Positions 8,081-14,665 of a stretch of DNA of 64,000 nt are shown in pieces. The stretch is taken from contig JBFWOJ010000004.1 in assembly GCA_050250575.1 (NCBI GenBank), positions 62,001 through 126,000 of the forward strand. The letters are read 5' to 3'. Each line of letters opens with the position of its first letter. The first letter of the stretch is position 1. Source of the DNA: SHVO01 sp050250575 (GTDB taxonomy: Bacteria > Pseudomonadota > Alphaproteobacteria > Rhodospirillales > Rhodospirillaceae). Both the position numbers and the translations under genes were made by a program. The notes under the pieces are model-generated. The model searched no databases. It saw nothing but the letters and a program-made list of their open reading frames with translations, and was not told the DNA's origin.

Positions 8081-8971
8081 CTAGAACAGCCGCAGCATCG
8101 CCTGCTCCGAGCGCTGGGCAATCGATAGCGAGATCGTACCCAGCTGCTGGCGGGTCTGGAGAGAGAGAAGGCTCGCCGACTCTTCGTTGAGGTCGGCGTT
8201 GACCAGCTCTGCGGCGCCGCTATCCAGGGTATTGATAAGGCTGGTCGTGAAGTCGAGGCGGATCTGCAGCAGCGCCGCGTTGGTGCCGAAGGTCTCGGCG
8301 GCCGATCTGACCGTCACCAGCGCCGCATCGAGTTCGGTGATCGCCGCGTTGATTGCGGTGATGGCGGCGGTCCCCGTCTGACCCCAGACATCGGTCGCGC
8401 CGGCGGTGCCGGTCGCCAGCGCCGCAGACCCGACGATGTCGGCGTAGTCGGCGGCGTTGAGCCCGCTTACGATCAGCCGATTGACCGTGCCCTCGGCGAT
8501 GCGCTCATTGAAAGTGACGGTCAGGTTGTCCGCGCCGCCCTCGAATTGCGGCGTGCCGCTTTTCAGCAGATTGATCCCGTCGAAACTCGAATCCTCGGCA
8601 AGATTGTCGACCTGGCTGCGCAATTCGTTGAACTGGCTCGCCAGCTCGGCCCGCGTCGTGCTTTCGGTCGCCGAGATCGCCGAGGTCGCGAGCGCGTCCA
8701 TCTGCTTCAGCACCGATTCGATCGCTTCCAGCCCAAGGGTCGCGGCCCTGACGACGCTGATGCCGTTGTTGACGGCGTCCTTGATGGTCGCAAGGTCGCC
8801 GGCGCGGCTCGAAAGATTGCGCGCGGTGAAGAACGCGAGCGCGTCGTCCAGCGCGCTGTTGACCTTCAAGCCGGTGGCCAGGCGTGTCTGCGTGACGTCG
8901 ATCAGCGTCTGCGTACGCTGCAGCGACAGGATGTTCACACGCGTGGCGGCGCTGAGCGTGATATCGCCCAT
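8081..8971 (-). CDS. flagellin
   Basis: Structural protein of the flagellar filament, 296 residues. The N-terminal D0/D1 helices (MGDITLSAATRVNILSLQ, then TRLATGLKVNSALDD) and the C-terminal D1/D0 helices (NADLNEESASLLSLQTRQQL, then SIAQRSEQAMLRLF) are well preserved. The central variable region is short, giving a compact alphaproteobacterial-type flagellin. The start at 8971 follows GAGGGGATTTC; the upstream in-frame ATG at 9040 adds a basic, non-flagellin extension. It is separated from the main flagellar genes (14.6-23.8 kb) and no secretion chaperone or flaF/flbT gene is adjacent. Confidence 0.93.
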   Translation of the reverse strand: MGDITLSAATRVNILSLQRTQTLIDVTQTRLATGLKVNSALDDALAFFTARNLSSRAGDLATIKDAVNNGISVVRAATLGLEAIESVLKQMDALATSAISATESTTRAELASQFNELRSQVDNLAEDSSFDGINLLKSGTPQFEGGADNLTVTFNERIAEGTVNRLIVSGLNAADYADIVGSAALATGTAGATDVWGQTGTAAITAINAAITELDAALVTVRSAAETFGTNAALLQIRLDFTTSLINTLDSGAAELVNADLNEESASLLSLQTRQQLGTISLSIAQRSEQAMLRLF

Positions 8972-9290
8972 GAAATCCCCTCGGATAACTCCGCGGGCAG
9001 CGATTCTTCGCCGCTCATGCGATCTCGCCTTCGGGCGCAAGCCTAGTCTAGCGCGGGTCCGGCGCGGATTTCAAAAGCCTGATCCGGCGCCCTGGCGCCG
9101 CGACCGTCCCTTTTCTGTTGACTTTGTTCGCCGGTTGGAGCAGGGTGGCAGTCTGCTTTCATAGCCGAGTCCGCAGGGCTCGGCGTCCGTTCGCCAAGGC
9201 CGGCGAGGCCGGCCACGGTCCTCTCCCCGGTGCATCTTCCGAGCCGGGTGACGGCCGTAGGACACAGTCCTCATTTTCCTCTTTGCCACA

Positions 9291-9384
9291 ATGTCGCGTA
9301 ATGTCGCGTGAAATGTCGCGCGATCGGCCGGCGCGCAAATCCTTGGCAGGTCGCGAAACTTCGCTCCTCCGCCACAATGTCGCG
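9291..9384. repeat. ATGTCGCG octamer cluster
   Basis: Four copies of ATGTCGCG at 9291-9298, 9301-9308, 9313-9320 and 9377-9384. The first and last lie inside the longer shared word GCCACAATGTCGCG. The spacing is irregular (10, 12 and 64 bp), so this is a cluster of direct repeats, not a uniform tandem array. It could be binding sites for an unknown regulator or decayed repeat DNA. Confidence 0.5.
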
Positions 9385-9457
9385 CGCGGCGGACGTTTTT
9401 TTCGTTACATGGAGTGAGGGAGTGAACCGGAGCCACTCCGCGATTATCCGCCGCATG

Positions 9458-9547
9458 TGCCGCACGACTGCCGCACGATGCAAAATCACACTAAGCTGCA
9501 GCGGCGCATTGAGAATTTCGAGATTCTGCCGCATGCCGCATGCCGCA
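9458..9547. repeat. TGCCGCA heptamer repeats
   Basis: Five copies of TGCCGCA: 9458-9464, 9469-9475, and three in perfect tandem at 9527-9533, 9534-9540 and 9541-9547. They lie immediately beyond the nadK 3' hairpin. Too short and too irregular for a CRISPR or VNTR call; function unknown. Confidence 0.55.
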
Positions 9548-9551
9548 CGCG

Positions 9552-9577
9552 GAACATGACGCCGTCCCGTCATGTTC
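9552..9577 (-). terminator. hairpin downstream of nadK
   Basis: Perfect 10-bp arms GAACATGACG (9552-9561) and CGTCATGTTC (9568-9577) with a 6-nt loop, starting 10 bp after the nadK stop. A second small hairpin, GAGCCCT-C-AGGGCTC (9581-9595), spans the stop codon. There is no T-run, so intrinsic termination is possible but not certain. Confidence 0.4.
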
Positions 9578-9586
9578 GGAGAGCCC

Positions 9587-10354
9587 TCAGGGCTCGAACT
9601 GCTCGGCGACGATGCGTTCCTCCAGATTATGCTCGGGATCGAACAGCACCTTCATCCCGATCGAGCGGTCTTCGCGCACCGTCACATCGACTACGTCGCG
9701 CACTTCTTCGCGGTCGGCGACGGCCGAGACCGGCCGCTTGTCGGCCTCCAGGAGTTCGAAGCGTACGGTCGCGGTGCGGGGCAGCAGGGCGCCGCGCCAG
9801 CGGCGCGGACGGAACGCGCTGATCGGCGTCATCGCCAGCACGTTGGCATCCACCGGCAGTACCGGACCGTGGACCGAGAGATTGTACGCGCTCGAGCCCG
9901 CCGGCGTGCACACGAGGATGCCGTCGCAGATCAGCTCGTTCATGCGCTCGCGGCCATCGACATAGATCCGGATCTTCGCCGCCTGGCGCGTCTGGCGCAG
10001 CAGCGAGACCTCGTTCACGGCCAGCGCTTCCTCCTGCTTGCCGCTTGCCGTCGTCACCGTCATGCGCAGCGGATTGAGTGTGAACGCGGCGGCGCGGCCC
10101 AGCCGGCTCAGAAGATCGGTCTCGTCGAAACGGTTCATCAGGAAGCCGACCGAACCCCGGTGCATGCCGAAAATCGGCACGTGCACGTCCATATAGGTGT
10201 GCAGCGCCTCCAGCATGAAACCGTCGCCGCCGAGGGCGACGATGACATCGGCGTTCTTCGGATCGTGCTGCCCATAGCGCGCCGTCAGAGCGGCGAGCGA
10301 GTCCTGGGCCGGCGCGGTATCCGCCGCCACGAATGCGACACGGGAGAATTTCAT
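9587..10354 (-). CDS. nadK: NAD kinase
   Basis: Phosphorylates NAD to NADP with ATP or polyphosphate in the cytoplasm. The 255-residue length suits the short alphaproteobacterial form. The signature GGDG is at residues 42-45 in IVALGGDGFMLEALH, followed by PIFGMHRGSVGFLMN and the substrate-binding stretch ICDGILVCTPAGSSAYNLSVHGPVL. It lies 27 bp downstream of moaA on the same strand and is probably co-transcribed with it, though the two have no direct pathway link. Confidence 0.95.
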   Translation of the reverse strand: MKFSRVAFVAADTAPAQDSLAALTARYGQHDPKNADVIVALGGDGFMLEALHTYMDVHVPIFGMHRGSVGFLMNRFDETDLLSRLGRAAAFTLNPLRMTVTTASGKQEEALAVNEVSLLRQTRQAAKIRIYVDGRERMNELICDGILVCTPAGSSAYNLSVHGPVLPVDANVLAMTPISAFRPRRWRGALLPRTATVRFELLEADKRPVSAVADREEVRDVVDVTVREDRSIGMKVLFDPEHNLEERIVAEQFEP

Positions 10355-10381
10355 CGGTGATCCGTCCCCAGCCTGACTTTC

Positions 10382-11371
10382 TCAGCCCCCGGTCACGCTC
10401 ATATGGCGCGCCACCGCCGGGCGCTTGTGACGCCGGTCGATGACGAAGTCGTGGCCCTTGGGCTTGCGCGAGATCGCCTCGCGGATCGCCGCCTTCAGCA
10501 GCTCGTCGCTTTCGCTGGCGCGCAAGGGCGCGCGCAAATCGGCGGCATCCTCCTGGCCGAGGCACATGTAGAGCGTTCCGGTACAGGTCAATCGCACGCG
10601 ATTGCAGGACTCGCAGAAGTTATGGGTCATCGGCGTGATGAAACCGACGCGCCCGCCCGTCTCCTTGCAGCGCGTATACCGCGCGGGCCCGCCGGTGGTG
10701 TCGGGGATGGGCTCGAGCGTCCAGCGCTGGGCAAGGCGCGCGCGGACGAGGGACAGCGGCAAATACTGCGCCGTGCGGTCGCCGTCGATCTCGCCCATGG
10801 GCATGGTTTCGATGAACACGAGGTCGAAGCCTTCCTGTCCGCACCAGGCGACGAAGTCGTCGAACTCGTCCTCGTTCACGTCCCGCATGGCGACGATGTT
10901 GATCTTCACCTTGAGGCCTGCCGCCTTGGCGGCGCGCACGCCCTCCATCACCTGCGCATGGTTGCCCCACCGCGTGATCTCCTTGAAGCGCCGCGCATCC
11001 AGGGAATCGAGCGAGATGTTGATGCGCTTGACGCCCGCCGCGGCGAGGTGCGCGGCGTAGGTCGGCAGCTGCGTGCCGTTGGTGGTGAGGGTCAGCTCGT
11101 CGAGCGCGCCGGTCTTCAGATGGCGCCCGAGGTTGTCGAACAGCGAGGTGATGTTGCGCCGGACCAGGGGCTCGCCGCCGGTGATGCGCAGCTTGCGCAC
11201 GCCGAGCTCGACGAAGGCCGAACACAGGCGGTCCAGCTCCTCCAAAGAAAGCAGGTCCTTCTTCGGCAGGAAGCTCATGTTCTCCGACATGCAATAGACG
11301 CAGCGAAGGTCGCAGCGGTCCGTGACGGAGACACGCAAGTAGCTGATGGAACGGCCGAACGGATCGATCAT
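10382..11371 (-). CDS. moaA: GTP 3',8-cyclase MoaA
   Basis: Radical SAM enzyme that, with MoaC, converts GTP to cyclic pyranopterin monophosphate, the first step of molybdenum cofactor synthesis. The SAM-binding 4Fe-4S cluster cysteines are C20, C24 and C27 (DRCDLRCVYCMSE). The C-terminal cluster cysteines are in NFCESCNRVRLTCTG. ITGGEPLVR is the SAM-contacting GGEP motif. The family's C-terminal double glycine is present: the protein ends SVTGG. Full length at 329 residues. No other moa gene is in the window, so the pathway is dispersed. Confidence 0.96.
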   Translation of the reverse strand: MIDPFGRSISYLRVSVTDRCDLRCVYCMSENMSFLPKKDLLSLEELDRLCSAFVELGVRKLRITGGEPLVRRNITSLFDNLGRHLKTGALDELTLTTNGTQLPTYAAHLAAAGVKRINISLDSLDARRFKEITRWGNHAQVMEGVRAAKAAGLKVKINIVAMRDVNEDEFDDFVAWCGQEGFDLVFIETMPMGEIDGDRTAQYLPLSLVRARLAQRWTLEPIPDTTGGPARYTRCKETGGRVGFITPMTHNFCESCNRVRLTCTGTLYMCLGQEDAADLRAPLRASESDELLKAAIREAISRKPKGHDFVIDRRHKRPAVARHMSVTGG

Positions 11372-11384
11372 CTTTCTTAGATAG

Positions 11385-11576
11385 CTATTTTTGGGACCTT
11401 GGCGAGTCGTCCTCGACCACGATCAATTTTACCACGGCGATATTCAGGGTCAGTTTACCGGCATTTTCGAAGTTCGCCGTCACCCGGTTACCGACTGCCG
11501 ATTGCACCTGTCCCAGCCCCCACTCGGGCTGATCGGGGTTTCTCACAAGCATACCGGGCGTCAGCTCCTCGTGCAT
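11385..11576 (-). CDS. DUF3553 protein
   Basis: A 63-residue soluble protein matching the DUF3553 pattern: a start rich in polar residues, PGMLVRNPDQPEWGLGQVQSAVGNRVTANFENAGKLTLN. The fold resembles the small beta-barrel (Tudor/CarD-like) domains found at UvrD/PcrA C-termini, so a nucleic-acid or RNA-polymerase contact is conceivable, but no function is established to my knowledge. It ends 13 bp before moaA begins and may share its transcript; upstream it faces chpT divergently. Confidence 0.75.
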   Translation of the reverse strand: MHEELTPGMLVRNPDQPEWGLGQVQSAVGNRVTANFENAGKLTLNIAVVKLIVVEDDSPRSQK

Positions 11577-11599
11577 GCAACAATTCCGCTATCTACCTG

Positions 11600-11614
11600 T
11601 TAATTCGGTGTTAT
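11600..11614. promoter_or_regulatory. possible CtrA box before chpT
   Basis: TTAA (11600-11603), seven bases, then TTAT (11611-11614), one mismatch from the CtrA consensus TTAA-N7-TTAA. It lies in the 115-bp divergent gap between the DUF3553 gene and chpT. A feedback link from CtrA to chpT would make sense, but one near-match is weak evidence. Confidence 0.35.
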
Positions 11615-11691
11615 TCCGTTTTATCGGCTTTGGAGCCCGCTGTCTGCCCTGCTAAACTCCGCTCCGTGTGGGGACTGGGGTTTTGGGGACT

Positions 11692-12351
11692 ATGAACGAT
11701 TCGGACCTGGAGCTGGCGCAGCTTCTGTGCACGCGCCTTTGCCATGACTTGGCAGGTCCCATCGGGGCGGTGGCGGCGGGGGTCGAGCTCATCGGCGACG
11801 ATCCCGCGATGGCCGACGCCGAAACCATCGGCCTCATCGGCGACAGCTCGAGCGCCGCCTCGCGCAAGCTGAAATTTCTGCGCGCCGCGATGGGCCTTTC
11901 GCAAAACACCACGGGCGATCTCAAGGGACTCGTCGACGGCTATATCGCCGCGACCGCGGGGCCTGGGGCGCGCATCGAGGTAGCCTGGCCCGCGCCGGCG
12001 GCGCTCGACAAGGCCTCCCGCGCCTTCGGCGCCAATTGGACCCAGGCGCTGCTCAATCTGTGCCTGCTGGCGCTCGAAGCCCAGCCCGGATGCCGCAGTC
12101 TGGAGCTCGCGCTTGAGACGGGCACAGCTGTGAAGGTGACCTTGACCGCGCGCACCGCCGGCGGGCGTGCCGTCAGCGCCCGCGACGATTTGCGCGCCGC
12201 GGCGACCGACGGTTCGGCGGCGGGACTCAACGCGAAGACGGTGCAGGCCTACCTCGCCGGCCGCATGGTGCGCGCCGCCGGTGGCACGCTTGTTCTTACG
12301 TCGCTCGCCGATGGGATATCCATCCGTGCCGATGTTCCGGCCGTGTCATGA
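11692..12351 (+). CDS. chpT: histidine phosphotransferase ChpT-like
   Basis: In the alphaproteobacterial cell-cycle phosphorelay, ChpT moves phosphate from the hybrid kinase CckA to CtrA and CpdR. This 219-residue protein has the family N-terminus LAQLLCTRLCHDLAGPIGAV, with the likely phosphoacceptor His18, and a degenerate HATPase-like C-terminal domain (GLNAKTVQAYLAGRMVRAAGG) lacking ATP-binding boxes. I use the ATG at 11692; an ATG at 11668 would add eight residues. Its stop overlaps the next receiver gene in ATGA. ctrA lies 1.3 kb downstream on the other strand. No cckA is recognisable in the window. Confidence 0.88.
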   Translation: MNDSDLELAQLLCTRLCHDLAGPIGAVAAGVELIGDDPAMADAETIGLIGDSSSAASRKLKFLRAAMGLSQNTTGDLKGLVDGYIAATAGPGARIEVAWPAPAALDKASRAFGANWTQALLNLCLLALEAQPGCRSLELALETGTAVKVTLTARTAGGRAVSARDDLRAAATDGSAAGLNAKTVQAYLAGRMVRAAGGTLVLTSLADGISIRADVPAVS

Positions 12352-12716
12352 AGTTCTGCCTGGTGGTCGATGACTCCCGCGTTATCCGTCGTGTCGCCGC
12401 AAAGATCGTTCAGGATCTCGGCTTCGAGGTGGACGAAGCGGAGAACGGCCGCAAGGCTCTCAACGCTTGTGCGATTCGCATGCCCGATGTCCTTTTGATC
12501 GATACCGAGATGCCCGATCTCGGCGGCGTCGCGACCGTGCGGGAGCTGCGCAAGATGCCGGGCGGGGAGAAAGTCGCCGTCGTATATTGCGCCACCGAGA
12601 ACGAGCCCGCGTTCATCCGCGAGGCGCTCGCGGCCGGCGGCGACGAGTACATCATGAAGCCCTTCGACAGCGAGATCGTGCGCTCGAAGTTCCTCCTGCT
12701 CGATCTGTTGGGATAA
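12348..12716 (+). CDS. single-domain receiver (CheY-like) coupled to chpT
   Basis: A 122-residue receiver: VVDDSRVIRRV acidic pocket, phosphoacceptor Asp52 in LLIDTEMPDLGG, Thr in CATEN and Lys104 in YIMKPFDSE. It starts inside the chpT stop (ATGA overlap) and is followed after 6 bp by cheR. Since ChpT is a phosphotransferase with no kinase of its own, this receiver could be an additional ChpT target or a CheY acting on the flagellar motor. It may be functionally comparable to CpdR but is not assigned as such. Confidence 0.9.
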   Translation: MKFCLVVDDSRVIRRVAAKIVQDLGFEVDEAENGRKALNACAIRMPDVLLIDTEMPDLGGVATVRELRKMPGGEKVAVVYCATENEPAFIREALAAGGDEYIMKPFDSEIVRSKFLLLDLLG

Positions 12717-12722
12717 GGCGCC

Positions 12723-13577
12723 ATGGTTCCCGACGACTTCGAATACGCCGCACGGCTGATGAAGGAACGCTCGGGTCTCGTGCTCACCCGCGACAAGAGC
12801 TATCTCCTCGAGAACCGCCTGATGCCCGTGGTGCGTCAGCACAATTTCAAATCCTTCCACGACTTGGTTGCGGCGCTGCGCGGCGGCGATGCCACCCTTC
12901 AATCGAGCGCGGTCGATGCCATGATGGCCAAGGACACGGCGTTCTTCCGCGACTGGAAGCCCTTCGTGCACTTCAGCAGGATCGTGCTGCCGAACATCGT
13001 CGCGGCGCGGCGCGAGCGCCGTCAGTTCCGGGTCCTGTGCGCGGGCGTGTCGACCGGCCAGGAAGCCTATTCGATCGCCATGTCGGTGCGGGAGGCGGCG
13101 GCGCAGCTGTCAGGCTGGCGCGCCGAGATCGTCGGCGTCGATCTGTCGGCCTCCGCTATCGCTGCGGCGAGCGCCGGGCACTACACGCAATTCGAGGTTC
13201 AGCGCGGTCTCCCCATCAAGGCGCTGCTGCGGAACTTCACCAAGGACGATACCGGCTGGCAGCTCAACGACGATCTCCGCGGCATGGTGAGTTTCCAAAC
13301 CTGGAATCTGCTGGATGATATCTATCCGCTGGGCCGGTTCGACGTGATCTTGTGCCGCAACGTGATGGTCTATCTCGACCTCCAGGCCAAGATCGACCTG
13401 TTGCAGAAGATCAGCCGCAGCCTCGCCGATGACGGGGTCCTCTACCTCGGCACGCAGGAACCTTTGACCGGCATTTCGGCGGCCTTCCGGCCGGTGAACC
13501 GCGACCTCGGCATCTACGCCGTGCACCGGCTGGACAAAGCGCAGCTTCCCTCCCTCGCGGTGCCGCGGAGACACTAG
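12723..13577 (+). CDS. cheR: CheR-type protein-glutamate methyltransferase
   Basis: SAM-dependent methylation of glutamates on chemoreceptors is the family role. The 284-residue protein has the CheR N-terminal helical domain (FEYAARLMKERSGLVLTRDKSYLLENRL) and the catalytic domain: FRVLCAGVSTGQEAYSIAM (SAM-binding motif I), EIVGVDLSASAIAAA, and FDVILCRNVMVYLD. The TPR extension of some CheR proteins is absent. No chemoreceptor, cheA, cheW or cheB is in the window, so this copy works with receptors encoded elsewhere or in a non-classical role beside ChpT. Confidence 0.92.
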   Translation: MVPDDFEYAARLMKERSGLVLTRDKSYLLENRLMPVVRQHNFKSFHDLVAALRGGDATLQSSAVDAMMAKDTAFFRDWKPFVHFSRIVLPNIVAARRERRQFRVLCAGVSTGQEAYSIAMSVREAAAQLSGWRAEIVGVDLSASAIAAASAGHYTQFEVQRGLPIKALLRNFTKDDTGWQLNDDLRGMVSFQTWNLLDDIYPLGRFDVILCRNVMVYLDLQAKIDLLQKISRSLADDGVLYLGTQEPLTGISAAFRPVNRDLGIYAVHRLDKAQLPSLAVPRRH

Positions 13578-13623
13578 AGACCGTGCGTGAAGCCTGGCCG
13601 CGTGCGGCGGCGGGGTAGCAAAT

Positions 13624-13657
13624 AAAAAAAGGCGCCAGTCTTTCGACTGGCGCCTTT
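13624..13657. terminator. bidirectional intrinsic terminator between cheR and ctrA
   Basis: Arms AAAGGCGCCAGTC (13628-13640) and GACTGGCGCCTTT (13645-13657) with a TTTC loop, preceded by an A-run (13624-13630). Read leftwards the A-run is a T-run, so termination is strongest for ctrA (minus strand); the plus strand has only TTT after the stem. Confidence 0.85.
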
Positions 13658-13674
13658 GTGTGAGCTTGTGATGC

Positions 13675-14394
13675 TTACGCGTTGACGGCTTTCTTCACGC
13701 TCGCGGTTGCTTCTGCGCTTTCGGTTTCGCGCAGCACGTAACCGCGGCCCCACACCGTCTCGATGTAGCTCTCGCCGCCGGTCGCCGTGGCCAGCTTCTT
13801 GCGCAGCTTGCAGATGAACACGTCGATGATCTTCAGCTCCGGCTCGTCCATCCCGCCATAGAGATGGTTCAGGAACTGCTCCTTGGTCAGCGTCGTGCCT
13901 TTGCGCAGCGCCAGCAGTTCGAGGATGCCGTATTCCTTGCCGGTCAGGTGAAGCGGCGCGTCGTCGACTTCGGCCGTGCGGGCTTCCAGGTTCACGGTCA
14001 GGCGGCCCACCTGGACCTTCGGCTGGGCATGGCCCTTGGAGCGGCGCACGATCGCCTGGACTCGGGCGATCAGTTCGTCGCGGTTGAAGGGTTTGGTCAG
14101 GTAATCGTCGGCGCCGACGCCGAAGCCCTGGACCTTCTTTTCGGCCTCTTGCAGGCCCGAGAGGATCAGGACCGGGGTGGCGATCTTGGAGCTGCGCAGC
14201 TGCCGGATGACGTCCATGCCGTCCATGTCCGGGAGCATCAGGTCCAGGATAATGAGGTCGTAATCGTAAATCTTACCGAGATCGAGACCGTCTTCCCCGA
14301 GGTCGGTCGAATCGATGACCCAGTCCTCTTTACGAAGCATGGCCGTGATGGCTTGAGCGGTTGAGGGATCGTCCTCAACGAGAAGGATACGCAT
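13675..14394 (-). CDS. ctrA: cell-cycle response regulator CtrA
   Basis: OmpR-family DNA-binding response regulator that controls flagellar, division and replication genes in alphaproteobacteria. The receiver has LLVEDD, the phosphoacceptor Asp51 (IILDLMLPDMDG) and Lys in YLTKPFNRDEL; the winged-helix C-terminal domain has LTGKEYGILELLALRKG, YGGMDEPELKIIDVFICKLRKKL and ETVWGRGYVLR. The start at 14394 (MRILLVEDD) is the family start; an ATG at 14424 adds an unsupported extension. The protein ends with a short polar tail (VKKAVNA) ending in Ala-like residues, as in proteolysed CtrA. Divergent from fliI across a TTAA-rich region suggesting autoregulation. Confidence 0.97.
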   Translation of the reverse strand: MRILLVEDDPSTAQAITAMLRKEDWVIDSTDLGEDGLDLGKIYDYDLIILDLMLPDMDGMDVIRQLRSSKIATPVLILSGLQEAEKKVQGFGVGADDYLTKPFNRDELIARVQAIVRRSKGHAQPKVQVGRLTVNLEARTAEVDDAPLHLTGKEYGILELLALRKGTTLTKEQFLNHLYGGMDEPELKIIDVFICKLRKKLATATGGESYIETVWGRGYVLRETESAEATASVKKAVNA

Positions 14395-14432
14395 GATGTT
14401 GTGCCCCCGAGTTACCCCGCACACTACATTCC

Positions 14433-14608
14433 GTTAATGACATTAACATGGGTTACCCCCCTGTCCTAACGAAACCTTGCCGCCGGACCCCCTTCTGGTT
14501 GCCCGCCGACGGTGCAATGTCTTAACGATCCCTCATTAACCTTTAGCAAAGGTTAACGCTACCCATCCTGACGGGCAAAAATTGCCTACTTTTTTGGGGA
14601 GTTGTTAA
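14433..14608. promoter_or_regulatory. TTAA palindromes, probable CtrA-controlled ctrA/fliI promoter region
   Basis: Between the divergent ctrA and fliI starts lie two perfect TTAA-bearing palindromes. One has arms GTTAATG (14433-14439) and CATTAAC (14441-14447) around a single A. The other has arms TTAACCTTT (14536-14544) and AAAGGTTAA (14548-14556) around AGC. Further TTAA words are at 14522 and 14605. CtrA recognises TTAA-N7-TTAA; spacings here are 5, 10 and 13, so these are half-site arrays and not canonical boxes. Control by CtrA of itself and of flagellar genes is known in the group. No GANTC methylation site was found in this gap. Confidence 0.5.
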
Positions 14609-14665
14609 CGGCCGCCCGGCTAGGCTCACCTCATGAGCGCGGCGCGGGTCCTGGGGCATAGCTAA

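Larger units (their letters stand above)
8972..9586. other. gene-free, repeat-rich interval
   Basis: About 615 bp between the flagellin start and the nadK stop. Besides the flagellin 5' region it contains four ATGTCGCG octamers, five TGCCGCA heptamers, a GGCCGGC-GAG-GCCGGCC palindrome near 9200 and the hairpin behind nadK. Short open frames here share no family features and I take them as chance. No tRNA or other structured RNA was recognised. Confidence 0.6.

Noticed and set aside
9458..9547. CRISPR array
   Set aside because: Repeats are only 7 bp with no uniform spacers, and no cas gene is in the window.
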